From Puia dinghuensis (GTDB taxonomy: Bacteria; Bacteroidota; Bacteroidia; Chitinophagales; Chitinophagaceae), in the NCBI RefSeq assembly GCF_014642875.1, contig NZ_BMJC01000003.1, positions 1 through 64,000 on the forward strand: 64,000 nucleotides of DNA, in the 5' to 3' direction. Every line of letters begins with the position of its first letter. Within the stretch, counting starts at the first letter, position 1. The notes beneath the pieces are model-generated. The model saw nothing but the letters and a program-made list of their open reading frames with translations. It ran no database searches and was not told where the DNA came from. Of this stretch, positions 35,351-45,441 are shown in pieces. The translations under genes were made by a program, and so were the position numbers.

Positions 35351-37855
35351 TTATTCGCTACGCAGCGACTTGACGGGGTTGGCCGTGGCGGCACGGAAGG
35401 TGCGAAGACAAATGACGATGAGAGCGATCAGCAGCAGCGCGCCGCCGCCCAGTGCGAAGACCCACCAACTGAGCGTCGTCTTATAGGCGTAATCCTGAAG
35501 CCAGGCGTGGGTGGCCCACCAGGAGAGCGGGGTAGCAATGGCGAAGGCGATGGCGACCAGCAACAGGAACTCCTTTGAGAGGATGGCAGTGATCTGTGTC
35601 ACGGAAGCGCCGAGCACCTTCCGAATGCCGATCTCCTTCGTGCGCCGGTTGGTGACATAGATGACCAGACCCAGCAGACCTAGACAGCTGATAAAGACGG
35701 TAAGACCCGTGGCCCAGCGCAACAACCGGGAGATACGCTGCTGGCCGTTATAGCTGTTGGCGATGCTTTCATCCAGGAAGTTGTAGCTAAACTCATCCTG
35801 CGGATAGGTACTTGCAAAAAGGGTCTTCATCGCCGCAATGGTCCCTTGCCAGTCTTCTCCATGCCCACCGCCTTCCCCCTTCGTCCGCAGGGTGACGATA
35901 AGGTCATTCGCCCGATTCATCATCCTGCAAAGGGCCATGGGCTTGATCTCAAAGCTCAGGGCATGGGCATGGAAATCGCGCATCACCCCTACGATGGGCA
36001 TAAGGCGGTCGTCCCAGTTGATCATTTTGCCGATGGCCTCTTGTGGCTGGCGGAAGCCCAGGGCATGCACGGCAGCTTCATTGATGACGAGCTCCCTTGC
36101 CGTGTCGTTTGGCAGCAGGTCCCTGCCAGCCAACAACGGGATCCGGAACATCCTGAGATAGTTGGGATCCCCCGCCTTCATTTCCATGGCTAACTGGATA
36201 TCCTTCTTTCCATCCTTATATTCCATGCCCTGTGTCCACCAGCCCCAGCCAAAGGGCACGTCATTCGCAAGGCTGGCCATACGGACACCCGGCAGCCGCT
36301 TCACCTGGTCGAGCATATAGACTCGCCGCAGCATTGACGTATCCCTGTAAGGTAGTTGGAAACTCAGAATCGCCTCTTTGTTAAACCCCAGGTCCTTGTC
36401 CAGCATATACCTTATCTGTTTGCTCACCAGCAGGGCACCCATAATAAAGAACTGTGCGATGACGAACTGAGAGACGGTGAGCCCCTGGCGCACCCATGCG
36501 CCGCGAGTCTTGGCCGTCCCGGCATAGGCCTGGTTCTTCAGTACCACCAGTACCTTGGAGGAGGACAGCACGAGGGCTGGGTAGATGCCTGCCAGCAAGC
36601 TGACCAGCAGGACCAGAAGACCGAGAAAGACAGTGAGGAAAGGTTGGGTCAGTGAGAAATGGAGTCCCGTCGGAATAAAATCGGCGAAGGCCTTTAGAAG
36701 CAGGGGGGTCAACAGGATGGAAAGCATGGTAGCCGCCAGCGTGATGAGGAAGGTCTCGCTCAGAAACTGGAGGACCAACTGACGACGCGTACTTCCCAGT
36801 GTTTTGCGGATGCCGATCTCCCGGGCCCTTTGCGTACCCTGCGCGGTCGTCAGGTTGATAAAATTGATGCTGGCTAGCAGCAGGAGAAAAGCGGCGATCA
36901 GCATGAGTCCATACAGAGTGGGTTTGTCGGCGAGCTCGACATTGAAATTCCCATAATCGCGGTTAAAGTGGAGATCGCTCATCGGTTGAAGGCGCCATGT
37001 CTCTGTGAAATTGTTTTTCTTCTCGCTCTCCCCTTCGTACTTGTTGCAGAAGGCCTTTAGTTGAGCTTCAATGGCGGCCGGCTTCACGCCTTTACCCAGC
37101 CTGAGATACAACTGCTGGTCGCTTGAAGTAGCGCTCCACTTGTCCCAGTAGAACTGCTTGCGCAAGGCAGGGTTGTCCAGCACGGTGGCGAGGGAGAGGA
37201 ATTCCTTAAAGTTGAAATCGGTGCGCTGCAGGCTGTCGAAGTCCCGAACGACCCCGGTTACCTGGGCGGTCAGGGTGTCGTCATAGGTGAGGGTCCGCCC
37301 GACAATGCTATTAAGGGGTTGGTTGGGGAAATATAGTAGCGCCCTGCTCTCGCTGAGGACTACGCGACCCGGTTCGGCCAGTGCGGTGGCAGGTGAACCG
37401 GCCAGCCACTGATACGGCAGCAGCTTGAAATAGGCCTCGTCGGCGAAGATGAGGTGCTTCGGATTGTGGAAGGTTGCCGGATTTGCGGGATTTGTGCCCG
37501 GGCCTGCGGACGGGCTTGCGGCCTCGTTGCCCGGCACGACCAGCTTACCCGCATTGTAATAGCGAAAGCTCACCACCAGATCGGCCCCCGTCAGCTCTTT
37601 TTTTGCGACATCAGCAAGGAGGGCATGCGTGCCGCGTGTGTGGCCAGTATTGCCCTGATATACATTGTCGCTCACGACCCGGTAGATACGATCGCCATCG
37701 GGTTCGAAGCGGTCGAAGCTGAAGTCGTACTGGACGATGAGGAAGATGACCAGGGAGGCGCTGATACCGATGGCGAGACCAAGGATATTGATCAGGGAGA
37801 ACAGCTTGTTATGGCGTAGGTTCCTGAGCGCGACCAGGAAGTAGTTTTTTAGCAT
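35351..37855 (-). CDS. FtsX-like ABC transporter permease (MacB type)
   Basis: An 834-residue inner-membrane protein with two permease halves. Each has a periplasmic MacB-type domain and an FtsX core. The first core contains RAREIGIRKTLGSTRRQLVLQFLSE (about residue 340), and the second contains RTKEIGIRKVLGASVTQITAILSKEF (about residue 740). The N-terminus LRHNKLFSLINILGLAIGISASLVIF is the usual first helix. No ATPase gene is adjacent, a common state for these large Bacteroidota permeases. The role may be export or mechanotransmission; the substrate is unknown. Confidence 0.92.
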   Translation of the reverse strand: MLKNYFLVALRNLRHNKLFSLINILGLAIGISASLVIFLIVQYDFSFDRFEPDGDRIYRVVSDNVYQGNTGHTRGTHALLADVAKKELTGADLVVSFRYYNAGKLVVPGNEAASPSAGPGTNPANPATFHNPKHLIFADEAYFKLLPYQWLAGSPATALAEPGRVVLSESRALLYFPNQPLNSIVGRTLTYDDTLTAQVTGVVRDFDSLQRTDFNFKEFLSLATVLDNPALRKQFYWDKWSATSSDQQLYLRLGKGVKPAAIEAQLKAFCNKYEGESEKKNNFTETWRLQPMSDLHFNRDYGNFNVELADKPTLYGLMLIAAFLLLLASINFINLTTAQGTQRAREIGIRKTLGSTRRQLVLQFLSETFLITLAATMLSILLTPLLLKAFADFIPTGLHFSLTQPFLTVFLGLLVLLVSLLAGIYPALVLSSSKVLVVLKNQAYAGTAKTRGAWVRQGLTVSQFVIAQFFIMGALLVSKQIRYMLDKDLGFNKEAILSFQLPYRDTSMLRRVYMLDQVKRLPGVRMASLANDVPFGWGWWTQGMEYKDGKKDIQLAMEMKAGDPNYLRMFRIPLLAGRDLLPNDTARELVINEAAVHALGFRQPQEAIGKMINWDDRLMPIVGVMRDFHAHALSFEIKPMALCRMMNRANDLIVTLRTKGEGGGHGEDWQGTIAAMKTLFASTYPQDEFSYNFLDESIANSYNGQQRISRLLRWATGLTVFISCLGLLGLVIYVTNRRTKEIGIRKVLGASVTQITAILSKEFLLLVAIAFAIATPLSWWATHAWLQDYAYKTTLSWWVFALGGGALLLIALIVICLRTFRAATANPVKSLRSE

Positions 37856-38014
37856 GTCGGTGGGGGATGGTTGCGTTTACCGCAACACAGAGAATGCCAA
37901 TAAATTACGGTTTACTAATCAATTAGTTGGCGAGGGCTTTCCCGGCTGGTGTACGGTTGTGATACAATGGATTGTACGGTAATAAGGCTCGTGTGGCACA
38001 GGTGTTCGTTAGGA

Positions 38015-38398
38015 TTACTTGACAAATCCCTTGTACGGTCTGTTCCGCAGCATCGACGCCGTACGGTCATAGCTGAAAAGGTAATGACCCGCCAGTATTC
38101 CCGCCAGAAACCAAGCCCCAGTGTCATATCCCAGGTCTTCCAGCGCCCAGACCGCCGCCGCAAACAATGCCCATTCGAGCAGCAGGCGAAGCGGTCCAGG
38201 AATGGCCACCGGCGCCGGACGCGGGTCAGTCGGAATCCGGAAGACACCCCAAAGAATCACTGCTATGACTGGAAGGGTGATAGAGGCGGCTACGCCTTGC
38301 CAACCGGGGAAGCGGTGATAGCCCCAAAATGCGATAACGGCCAGCATGACCAACTCCAGCAGGAAGCGTAGCGCAAGATTGAGGGGGTGTGTATTCAT
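38015..38398 (-). CDS. YrdB-like (DUF2568) membrane protein
   Basis: A 127-residue protein with about four hydrophobic helices (NLALRFLLELVMLAVIAFWGY, ASITLPVIAVILWGVF, LLLEWALFAAAVWALEDLG, AGILAGHYLFSY). The phrase LALRFLLELVMLAVIAFWGY and the RIPTDPR loop match the YrdB/DUF2568 family of unknown function. It lies upstream of the permease on the same strand, but about 160 bases separate them. Confidence 0.82.
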   Translation of the reverse strand: MNTHPLNLALRFLLELVMLAVIAFWGYHRFPGWQGVAASITLPVIAVILWGVFRIPTDPRPAPVAIPGPLRLLLEWALFAAAVWALEDLGYDTGAWFLAGILAGHYLFSYDRTASMLRNRPYKGFVK

Positions 38399-38475
38399 CA
38401 GTTTGTTTTGCGGTAAATTAAATCAAAAAGCGCAATATTACTTGCGCTCTTTGCCATCCCTATCCCTCTCAGCAA

Positions 38476-39138
38476 TCAGTCTCCATAGTCGATGACCAAT
38501 TGATTGTCGACGTCCATAACGCCGGGAGCCGACCAGGCGACCCTTTCGGCCTCGTTTTTTTCGAACCAGGAATTGACGGTTCCCAGGAGCTTGACGCTGT
38601 TGTTGTTCACTTCAACTACGATATCATCGTCGTCATCGATGAAGGCATCACGCTCCAGCGCACTGATAACGTCTACCTTTTCTACCGCATCCTTCAGGCT
38701 GGGGTTGACCTCGATTTCGTCGATCACGCCTTTCACCCCTGCAAGGACCTGGACGCTGTACTCCGCCGAGGACCGTTGGTATTCCCAATCGACGGTACCG
38801 CTGAGTGTTACCCAACCATCCTCCACGTCCACCTTGATTTGGGAGTCGGGCACATCGATATTCCATTTCAGGGCATTGATCGCGGAGGCGGTAATATCGG
38901 CATCGGTCCGCTGGCCATCCGGACCAAGTTTCACCTGAATCTCCACGGCAACGCCTTTCACGCCATTGACCCGTTTGGCGGCGTTTTCTGCGGCAAGCTT
39001 TTTGGAGTAACTATCTACTGTCCCCGTCAGTGTTATCACCCCATTCTTAGCCGTAACACCGATCTCTGCGACATTCAAGGCCGGCGTCCACGTAATTTCG
39101 GTTTGGACGTCTTTCTGCAATTCAGCATCAGATTTCAT
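38476..39138 (-). CDS. three-BON-domain protein
   Basis: A protein of about 220 residues, started at the Met before KSDAELQKDV because that matches the usual BON-domain beginning. Three BON repeats of about 70 residues follow, each with a GVTAKNGVITLTGTVDS- or GWVTLSGTVDWEYQR-like strand pair and an alpha-helical V.GV.GV segment. BON domains bind membranes, and OsmY-type proteins with them are osmotic or envelope stress proteins. No signal peptide is seen with this start, so it may be cytosolic. Its location beside other stress genes supports a protective role. Confidence 0.9.
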   Translation of the reverse strand: MKSDAELQKDVQTEITWTPALNVAEIGVTAKNGVITLTGTVDSYSKKLAAENAAKRVNGVKGVAVEIQVKLGPDGQRTDADITASAINALKWNIDVPDSQIKVDVEDGWVTLSGTVDWEYQRSSAEYSVQVLAGVKGVIDEIEVNPSLKDAVEKVDVISALERDAFIDDDDDIVVEVNNNSVKLLGTVNSWFEKNEAERVAWSAPGVMDVDNQLVIDYGD

Positions 39139-39303
39139 TTCTTTTGTTTTATAAAGTGAATAATTGAAGGCTTCCCCTGTGTTGAATTCCCAAGGCAAAA
39201 TTCGGGGAATGTCCGACCCGGGTCAATGCATCAATCCTAGATTCCGATGTCGAAATAAAGGGTTCAGGGGTGCGTCAGATCCTGACACTACAATCGGTGG
39301 TTC

Positions 39304-39340
39304 GTCCATTGACTTCTGTCCTTGATTCCGGCAATTTTAC
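39304..39340 (+). promoter_or_regulatory. putative promoter of the DsbA-like gene, sharing a motif with 48373-48408
   Basis: GTCCATTGACTTCTGT contains the -33 TTG. After 20 bases comes CAATTTTA, a 6/8 match to the TAATTTTG at the matching position in the promoter at 48373. The ATG follows at 39365. The shared -33 flank suggests a common regulator. Confidence 0.45.
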
Positions 39341-39364
39341 GTGTGATCTGTTTCACACAAAAAA

Positions 39365-39937
39365 TTGGCCATGTTAATACCATCATTAAATAAAAAGTTG
39401 GATAATGTCTTTGGAAACCGATTCGCGCCTTTGAATATAGTAGCTTATGGCAGTTTCCAATGCCGCTTTTCCATCGCGGCGTATGCTGAAGTGCGGCTTC
39501 TGCAGGAGGTAATGGGTAGCCAGTTATTGTATGCATACAGGCATTGTCCCGACCCATTCCTTCACCCCCTGTCGCTTGACGCGGCGATCGCAGCCGAGGT
39601 GGCCGGTATGCAGGGCAAATTCTGGGAGATGCACGATGCGCTGTTCGAGACCCGGCAACCCCTTAGTCGCCCGTCGCTGATCGAGATCGGCCAGGACATC
39701 GGAGTAGATATGTCATTCTTTACCGATCCCGGAGTATACAGGAAGATGGCTCACAAAGTCATTTTGGATTTTGGGAGTGGAGTCAAGAGCGGGGTCAGAA
39801 AGACTCCCACCTTTTTTGTCAATGGCGTCCAGTATAATGGAAGGCCTGACTTCAACGGGTTATATAAGGCCTGCAGGTATGTCCAGCTGATCCGGGAAGC
39901 TAGCTCGCGGGAAGGACGATCACCTTCATTTTTTTAA
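39365..39937 (+). CDS. DsbA-family thioredoxin-fold protein lacking the CxxC pair
   Basis: A 190-residue protein with the Thioredoxin_4/DsbA layout: LNIVAYGSFQC at the usual active-site strand, a helical middle (EVAGMQGKFWEMHDALFE) and the cis-Pro segment KTPTFFVNG. Where family members have FQCPYC, this protein has FQCRFS, so the second catalytic cysteine is missing. There is no signal peptide, which suggests a cytosolic, possibly glutathione-transferase-like or otherwise altered role. Its 3' end overlaps that of the convergent AraC gene by 38 bases. Confidence 0.85.
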   Translation: MAMLIPSLNKKLDNVFGNRFAPLNIVAYGSFQCRFSIAAYAEVRLLQEVMGSQLLYAYRHCPDPFLHPLSLDAAIAAEVAGMQGKFWEMHDALFETRQPLSRPSLIEIGQDIGVDMSFFTDPGVYRKMAHKVILDFGSGVKSGVRKTPTFFVNGVQYNGRPDFNGLYKACRYVQLIREASSREGRSPSFF

Positions 39938-40790
39938 AATCCGTGAAATTCATGCCCGTTACGGTCTTGAAGAACTTGCTGAAATGTGCGCTGTCGGAAA
40001 AGCCAAGATCGTAGGCTATTTCTTTCATCCCGGTATTAGAATACACGCCCAGGCGTTTTGCCTCCAGAGCGACGCGTTGCCGGATATTATGCCCGGCGGA
40101 ATATCCCGTGATCTTTTTCGTAACGTCGTTGAGGTAGTTGGGTGTCACCACGAGGTCCCTGGCATAATCCGAAACCTTTTTGTGGGTTTTGAATTTTTTA
40201 TCCAGCAGCGACAGAAACCGCTGAACCAACTCGAGATTCCTGGATTGTATGGCGACATGAAAATTTCCGTCCAGTTCCCTGGTCAGGTACAAAAGAAATA
40301 TCTTGAAATAGCGGCGCAGTATCTCCGTCCGGAATAAACCTGAATTGTTGTACTCCTTGATCATTTTTTGAGTGATATCCAGCAGGTCAGCAAATATCTC
40401 ACATTTGATCGCTATGCCCCGTGCCGAGGCGAATAGGGTGAACAGCTGATTGTAATAAGTCGTCTCCGCTCGTGGGTCCTCGATATCCAAAAATGCATCC
40501 GTAAAGCATACCACATATCCTTTCAGGTCTGCTTCCGGTTGAAATCTGTGTGCCTGGTTTGATTTTATAAAATAAAGGGTATTGTTTGTGATGGCGGTTT
40601 GCTCCAGATCCATCCAATTTGTTCCCGATCCATTGACCACCCAGATGATTTTATAGTGATGGTCGGCTTTCAGACTTTCGTTTTCTTCTTCATGCCCGAA
40701 GCCGGCCGGCTGAAGCTGGCTGATATAAAAAAGGCCCTGCAATTTTTCCATGTGTTTCTGCTGTTGGTAAGTACTCAAAGAGGTTTCCAT
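39900..40790 (-). CDS. AraC-family transcriptional regulator
   Basis: A 296-residue regulator with an N-terminal cupin-like sensing domain (about 30-110). Its C-terminal double HTH (about 195-290) contains VVTPNYLNDVTKKITGYSAGHNIRQRV and MKEIAYDLGFSDSAHFSKFFKTVTGMNFTDFKK. The effector is unknown. The 170-base gap upstream holds a palindrome also found in the sigma-54-type control region at 47.8 kb, so this gene may belong to the same circuit. Confidence 0.92.
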   Translation of the reverse strand: METSLSTYQQQKHMEKLQGLFYISQLQPAGFGHEEENESLKADHHYKIIWVVNGSGTNWMDLEQTAITNNTLYFIKSNQAHRFQPEADLKGYVVCFTDAFLDIEDPRAETTYYNQLFTLFASARGIAIKCEIFADLLDITQKMIKEYNNSGLFRTEILRRYFKIFLLYLTRELDGNFHVAIQSRNLELVQRFLSLLDKKFKTHKKVSDYARDLVVTPNYLNDVTKKITGYSAGHNIRQRVALEAKRLGVYSNTGMKEIAYDLGFSDSAHFSKFFKTVTGMNFTDFKKMKVIVLPAS

Positions 40791-40906
40791 TTGTATGCCA
40801 AACTGATGTGAGAAAACCGCCCGTTTCGATAGGGTTGATTTTCAGCCAATGTGCCCGGGCTTCGACGGAAACCGATCGCCCGATGCGTGGCCTTTTGATG
40901 GAAATT

Positions 40907-40925
40907 CCTCCGAAAATATTGGAGG
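40907..40925. promoter_or_regulatory. palindromic operator, copy 1
   Basis: CCTCCGAAAATATTGGAGG is a CCTCC-N9-GGAGG inverted repeat. The reverse complement of 47795-47812 matches it at 16 of 18 positions with the same spacing. A further half-site (AATATTGGAGG) begins near 40943. It lies upstream of the AraC gene and just past the end of the response regulator gene. Confidence 0.6.
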
Positions 40926-40959
40926 ATTGGAGATGGCTACGATAATATTGGAGGGGCTT

Positions 40960-42927
40960 CTACCCGTGTTCCTTTTTGATACCCAATTTTGCCATTCGGG
41001 ATTCCAGGGTCGTTGGTTTCATGTTTAGTATCTCTGCTGCGCCGCCCATACCCCGAACACGGCCATTGGTCTTTTTTAGTATCGAAAGGATATAGTCCTT
41101 TTCCGCGGCTTGCTTTTGCGCCTTGATCTCCGGCAGCGATTGGGAGGGAGTGTCGGCGGTTGCAGGTGATGAGACGGCCGGACGATTATTGATCAAAGGG
41201 CGCCCCCACTGAAGCGGACTTTTCCCGTCATTCAGCACGAATGCCTGTTCCATCACATTTTCCATTTCCCGGATATTGCCTGGCCAGTCATAGGTCATCA
41301 TTTCTTCAAGGGCGGAAGGCTTGATCCCGTTGAAAGGCTTCCCGGTCTTTTTTGCAAATTTGCGGGCAAAGAAATCGGCCAGCAGAGGAATGTCTTCCTT
41401 TCTTTCGCGTAAGGGCGGGAGGGTAATAGGGAATACATTGAGGCGGTAGTAAAGATCGAGTCTGAATTTCCCATTGGTAATTTCTGTTTCGAGGTCGCGG
41501 TTCGTGGCGGCAATGATGCGGATGTCGACCTTGATGGTCTGCTTGCCGCCGATGCGCTCGATCTCTTTTTCCTGTAACACGCGCAATAATTTGGCCTGGA
41601 GGTCCAGGGGCAATTCCCCGATCTCGTCCAGGAAGATGGTGCTGCCCTGGGCGAGTTCAAACTTCCCGATCCGTCTGTCGGTCGCGCCTGTAAAGGATCC
41701 TTTTTCATGACCGAATAACTCACTCTCGATGAGGTTGGCAGGCAAAGCCGAACAATTCACCTTTATCAGCAATTTGTCCTTCCGGGGAGACATGCTATGG
41801 ATGGCCCGGGCTACCAGTTCCTTGCCCGTACCGCTTTCTCCCAGCAGCAATACCGAAGTGTCCAGGTGAGCCACCTGCGTGACCTTGTCAAACACCTGCA
41901 ACAGACTATGACTGGTCCCGATGATCTCTTCAAAATTGGCATTCGTTTTTACTTCTTCCTGCAGGTATATCTTTTCTCTTTTTAATTGTTCGCTTAGCAT
42001 CCTTATTTCATACAATGCTACCAAGCGGTCGACAGCCAGTTCAAGGGAAGGCTGGAGGTTTTTCAGCAGCTGGAGATGGTCGGGAGTATAGGCATCCGGC
42101 AGCAAACTAAAAAATGAAAGAAGAAAATATCCCTTGTCCGTTACATTGATGGGAGCGATGAGGTTGCTTTGCACCTGGAACTTCTTTGCGATCTGCCTTT
42201 TGAGCATCGATCTCGCACATAAGGCCTTAAAGTCATCGCCATTATAGATCTTAAATCCTTCGGCAATGATCATCTCCTCCATTTCGGAGAAATGTTTGGC
42301 AGGTATCCCCGTGATAGAAAAGAAATCGGCTATTTTGATGGTCTGATATTCGTCAAACCCAATGCGAAAGAAGGTACATTTCCCTTCAAGGTCGGCCTCC
42401 CGGGTCTTGTATCCAATTATAAGAAAATCGAAGGGGACTGCATGTTGTAATTGTCTGGCCATCTTTTCCAAACGTTGCTGCCACGCAATTTCCTCTCCCA
42501 TGATGTTCGAGAGCGCAATTTGCAGGGTCTGTTCTTTCCTCAATTTGGCTTCAAGGCTATGCGCGTGCCTGTACCAGGCTATATCCAGGGCTACCAGCAC
42601 ATCCTTTTCACGGAAGGGTTTTACCAGGAAGCCGTAAGGCTGCGTCGCCCGGGCGTCCTGGAGCACCTGCTGGTTGTTATTGGCCGATAAGTATACAAAG
42701 GCTATATTCCTTTCGCCCAGCGCATGGGCCAGGTCGATTCCGGTCTTAGCCCCTTTCAGGTAGATGTCCAGCAACACGAGGTCAGGCTTATGTTTTTCTA
42801 TTATAGCAATCGCTTCATCATAGGAATCGGCCATCCCGCAAACATCAAAGCCGGATCTGCTGAGGATCAGCCGCAGGTCATTGGCCACGACAAATTCGTC
42901 ATCGACGATCAGTACCTTCTTTTCCAT
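40960..42927 (-). CDS. sigma-54-dependent response regulator (NtrC type)
   Basis: A 655-residue activator. A receiver domain (1-120, phosphoacceptor Asp54 in [10 protein letters not shown]) is followed by a GAF-like domain (about 150-320), an AAA+ domain (about 335-570) and a C-terminal Fis-type HTH (about 610-652). The AAA+ domain has Walker A GESGTGKE and Walker [12 protein letters not shown]. The sigma-54 contact loop reads GSFTGA instead of the usual GAFTGA. Phosphorylated, it should drive RNA polymerase with sigma-54. Its start overlaps the upstream kinase gene by 29 bases. Confidence 0.96.
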   Translation of the reverse strand: MEKKVLIVDDEFVVANDLRLILSRSGFDVCGMADSYDEAIAIIEKHKPDLVLLDIYLKGAKTGIDLAHALGERNIAFVYLSANNNQQVLQDARATQPYGFLVKPFREKDVLVALDIAWYRHAHSLEAKLRKEQTLQIALSNIMGEEIAWQQRLEKMARQLQHAVPFDFLIIGYKTREADLEGKCTFFRIGFDEYQTIKIADFFSITGIPAKHFSEMEEMIIAEGFKIYNGDDFKALCARSMLKRQIAKKFQVQSNLIAPINVTDKGYFLLSFFSLLPDAYTPDHLQLLKNLQPSLELAVDRLVALYEIRMLSEQLKREKIYLQEEVKTNANFEEIIGTSHSLLQVFDKVTQVAHLDTSVLLLGESGTGKELVARAIHSMSPRKDKLLIKVNCSALPANLIESELFGHEKGSFTGATDRRIGKFELAQGSTIFLDEIGELPLDLQAKLLRVLQEKEIERIGGKQTIKVDIRIIAATNRDLETEITNGKFRLDLYYRLNVFPITLPPLRERKEDIPLLADFFARKFAKKTGKPFNGIKPSALEEMMTYDWPGNIREMENVMEQAFVLNDGKSPLQWGRPLINNRPAVSSPATADTPSQSLPEIKAQKQAAEKDYILSILKKTNGRVRGMGGAAEILNMKPTTLESRMAKLGIKKEHG

Positions 42928-45421
42928 TATAATCGATTTTAACGGGATTAAAGCTCACCTGAATGGTTAGCCCCTCATGGTTCACGAGGCTAAATTCCCC
43001 ATCCAACTGTTTCGACAACCCTTTCATCAGGGACATGCCTAAGGAAGGAGAATGGAGCCCGTCATATCCTTCCGGCAAACCGATGCCATTATCGAGGATC
43101 GTGACCAGCATACGGCCGTCTCCGGCGGTTTCCATCGAGACCCGGATGTGCCCTTTATTTTCGTCAGGGAATGCATACTTTATCGCATTGGTGACCGCCT
43201 CATTGACGATCAACCCCAACGGTACCGCTTGAGAGACATCGAGCGCCACGGGCGCAACATTTACCTCGAAATCGATGCGATGTCTGGCATTAAGGTTCTC
43301 GGCGAGGTATTCCGTCACCTCTTTTACATAAGAGGGCATATCGATAACCGACAGGTTTTCAGACTGATAAAGTTTCTGATGTAGCAGGGAGATCGCCTGT
43401 ACCCGGTTTTGGCTTTCCCGGATGGCCGATAGAGCCCGCTCATCCGTCAGGTAGGCCGACTGGGAGTTGAGCAGGCTCATGACGATCTGCAGGTTGTTCT
43501 TAACCCGGTGGTGGATCTCTTTGACCAGCCAGTCTTTTTCCGTCACCAGGCGTTGGAGGGCGAGATTCTGTTCATTGAACTGTTTATTCGCCCGGTTCTT
43601 TATGCTGTATCGTCCGTACAGCAGGATCAGGATCACGAAGAGCAGCACAATCCCGACAATGGTCATGTTGCGGGTAAGTTCGGCCGATCGGAGCCGGGTC
43701 TGGCGCAGTTCATCGGCCTGCTGGAGCAGGGAGATGCGTTGATCACGCAACCGGATCTCGTTCTCCTTCTTTTCGGTCTCGTATTTTACTGCGATATCTT
43801 CGACCATTCGTCGCCCCTGGATCTTCAAATTAGAGTCTTGCAGTTGGATATAGTTTTGGAGGTGACGCATTCCCGAATGATAGTCTCCGGTAGCGGAGTC
43901 GATCCTGGCCATGCTCAGCTCGGCATCGCGCTCGGCATTCAGGAACGAGTTGGTGTTCCCGGAAGTGACGAACCGTTGAAAGTATCGTCTTGCTTTTGCA
44001 TATTCCTTCTTCCTGAGGTAGATATTTGCCAGCCAGTATCCGGAAAAGGCTGTATTGATCGTGCCGCGTTGGCGGCTGATCTGTTTTTCCAGGCGAGCGC
44101 TTTCCCGTGCATGCATTTCGACGGAATCATATTGTTGCAAGGCCTCAAAGCATTCCGCGAGTGCACGGTGGTAATGGAGTAGGCCGCTGACAGAATAAGG
44201 CGGATAGAGCTTGGCTACTTCCCGTATCCGTGCCAGGCCGGCGGTGGGTTGTCCGCTGTCCATCGGCCAATTAAACGCATTTGCCAGGACGACATATAGG
44301 TATGCTTCATCCTTGTCGATGATCATGCGGTCGACAGACTTCAAGCTCCATTTCCTATGGTCGGCCATCTTATCGTCGAGGAGTCCGTACAAGTCGGCCA
44401 TGCGGGAATAAAGCGAAGCCAGGGGCAAGCTGTCTTTCAGCGCCTCGGCGGTCTTCACGGACTGGAGACCATAACTAAGCGGCTCGCCATACCGGCCTTC
44501 GAAGACATCGACCATGGCAATATCGTCGGTAGTATAATGCGTGTAGGCAAAGCCTGCCGAGTCTTCCAGCTGGAGGGCCTGCAGGAATACCTCCCTGGCC
44601 TTTGGCAATTGCAGGGCGCTGACGAGCAAATAGCCGATGTTGGTGAGGGTGTTGACCTCTCCCTCCAGGTTGCCGGTCTCCCGGTATATCTCCCGGGCCC
44701 GTTGCAGGATATCGATCCGGTCGTTGGTATTGGCGGCGGCATAGCGCATGTACAAACCGCGCCAGGCCAACGCCTTGGCTTCCGTGGCTTTGTCGCCGTT
44801 AGCCCGGCATGCGGCAATGCATTCGTCGAAGTAAGATACGCCACGCTGCGGCTGGTCGCCCATTATGTAGAGTTTCCCCAGGAAGCAAAGGATCTGCCGG
44901 TGCCAGCCACCTTGATCCGGCGACTGGCTTTCGAGGCTGGCGGCGCCGAGATAAAAGGCCGCGCTGTCCTTATAGTTTTTCCAGGGATCCGGTTGAAAAG
45001 CATAATACAAGCCCAGCAACGTAAGCAACCGGAGATGCTCCAGTCCCTTAGCGGCGGCCAACGCCCGGACCGCAAAGGCAGGATCGCGACCGTCGAACCA
45101 TGGAACGCTACCTTCAGGGATTTCCCGTTCAAAGGCCTCATTGATCACCGTCAGCCGGCACAAGCCCAGGTATCTGGCAGCGTGAATAAGGGTGGTATCG
45201 AGATCGATGTCCGCATTTTTGTACACATGGTAATACGTGCTGCTCAGCTGCAGCAGCAGCCGCTGTTGGGCAAGCGGGTACCACTTCGCAGGGTGAAAAA
45301 CCGGCGAAGCCTGGAACCGGTAGGGTGTTGGCAATCCCGAAGAATCAACCGACTGCGCACGATCGGAAATCGGACTCCCCAACCCCAACACAATACAAAG
45401 AAGAATTAATGTTGGTCTCAT
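42899..45421 (-). CDS. TPR sensor histidine kinase 1 (HisKA_2 type)
   Basis: An 840-residue kinase. A signal peptide (about 1-23) leads into a periplasmic TPR-rich sensor (about 70-520), a coiled coil, one membrane helix (near 600: [18 protein letters not shown]) and a HisKA_2/HATPase_c catalytic region. The phospho-acceptor is in [11 protein letters not shown], and the ATP lid includes [12 protein letters not shown]. Its catalytic part is nearly identical to that of the upstream paralogue. It overlaps the response regulator gene by 29 bases and is probably one of its kinases. Confidence 0.93.
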   Translation of the reverse strand: MRPTLILLCIVLGLGSPISDRAQSVDSSGLPTPYRFQASPVFHPAKWYPLAQQRLLLQLSSTYYHVYKNADIDLDTTLIHAARYLGLCRLTVINEAFEREIPEGSVPWFDGRDPAFAVRALAAAKGLEHLRLLTLLGLYYAFQPDPWKNYKDSAAFYLGAASLESQSPDQGGWHRQILCFLGKLYIMGDQPQRGVSYFDECIAACRANGDKATEAKALAWRGLYMRYAAANTNDRIDILQRAREIYRETGNLEGEVNTLTNIGYLLVSALQLPKAREVFLQALQLEDSAGFAYTHYTTDDIAMVDVFEGRYGEPLSYGLQSVKTAEALKDSLPLASLYSRMADLYGLLDDKMADHRKWSLKSVDRMIIDKDEAYLYVVLANAFNWPMDSGQPTAGLARIREVAKLYPPYSVSGLLHYHRALAECFEALQQYDSVEMHARESARLEKQISRQRGTINTAFSGYWLANIYLRKKEYAKARRYFQRFVTSGNTNSFLNAERDAELSMARIDSATGDYHSGMRHLQNYIQLQDSNLKIQGRRMVEDIAVKYETEKKENEIRLRDQRISLLQQADELRQTRLRSAELTRNMTIVGIVLLFVILILLYGRYSIKNRANKQFNEQNLALQRLVTEKDWLVKEIHHRVKNNLQIVMSLLNSQSAYLTDERALSAIRESQNRVQAISLLHQKLYQSENLSVIDMPSYVKEVTEYLAENLNARHRIDFEVNVAPVALDVSQAVPLGLIVNEAVTNAIKYAFPDENKGHIRVSMETAGDGRMLVTILDNGIGLPEGYDGLHSPSLGMSLMKGLSKQLDGEFSLVNHEGLTIQVSFNPVKIDYNGKEGTDRR

Positions 45422-45441
45422 GACCTCTTCAGGTAAATATT

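Noticed and set aside
40791-40959. Sigma-54 promoter for the AraC gene
   Set aside because: No GG-N10-GC element with TGG/TTGC blocks was found on the minus strand; one candidate has the wrong spacing (N11).
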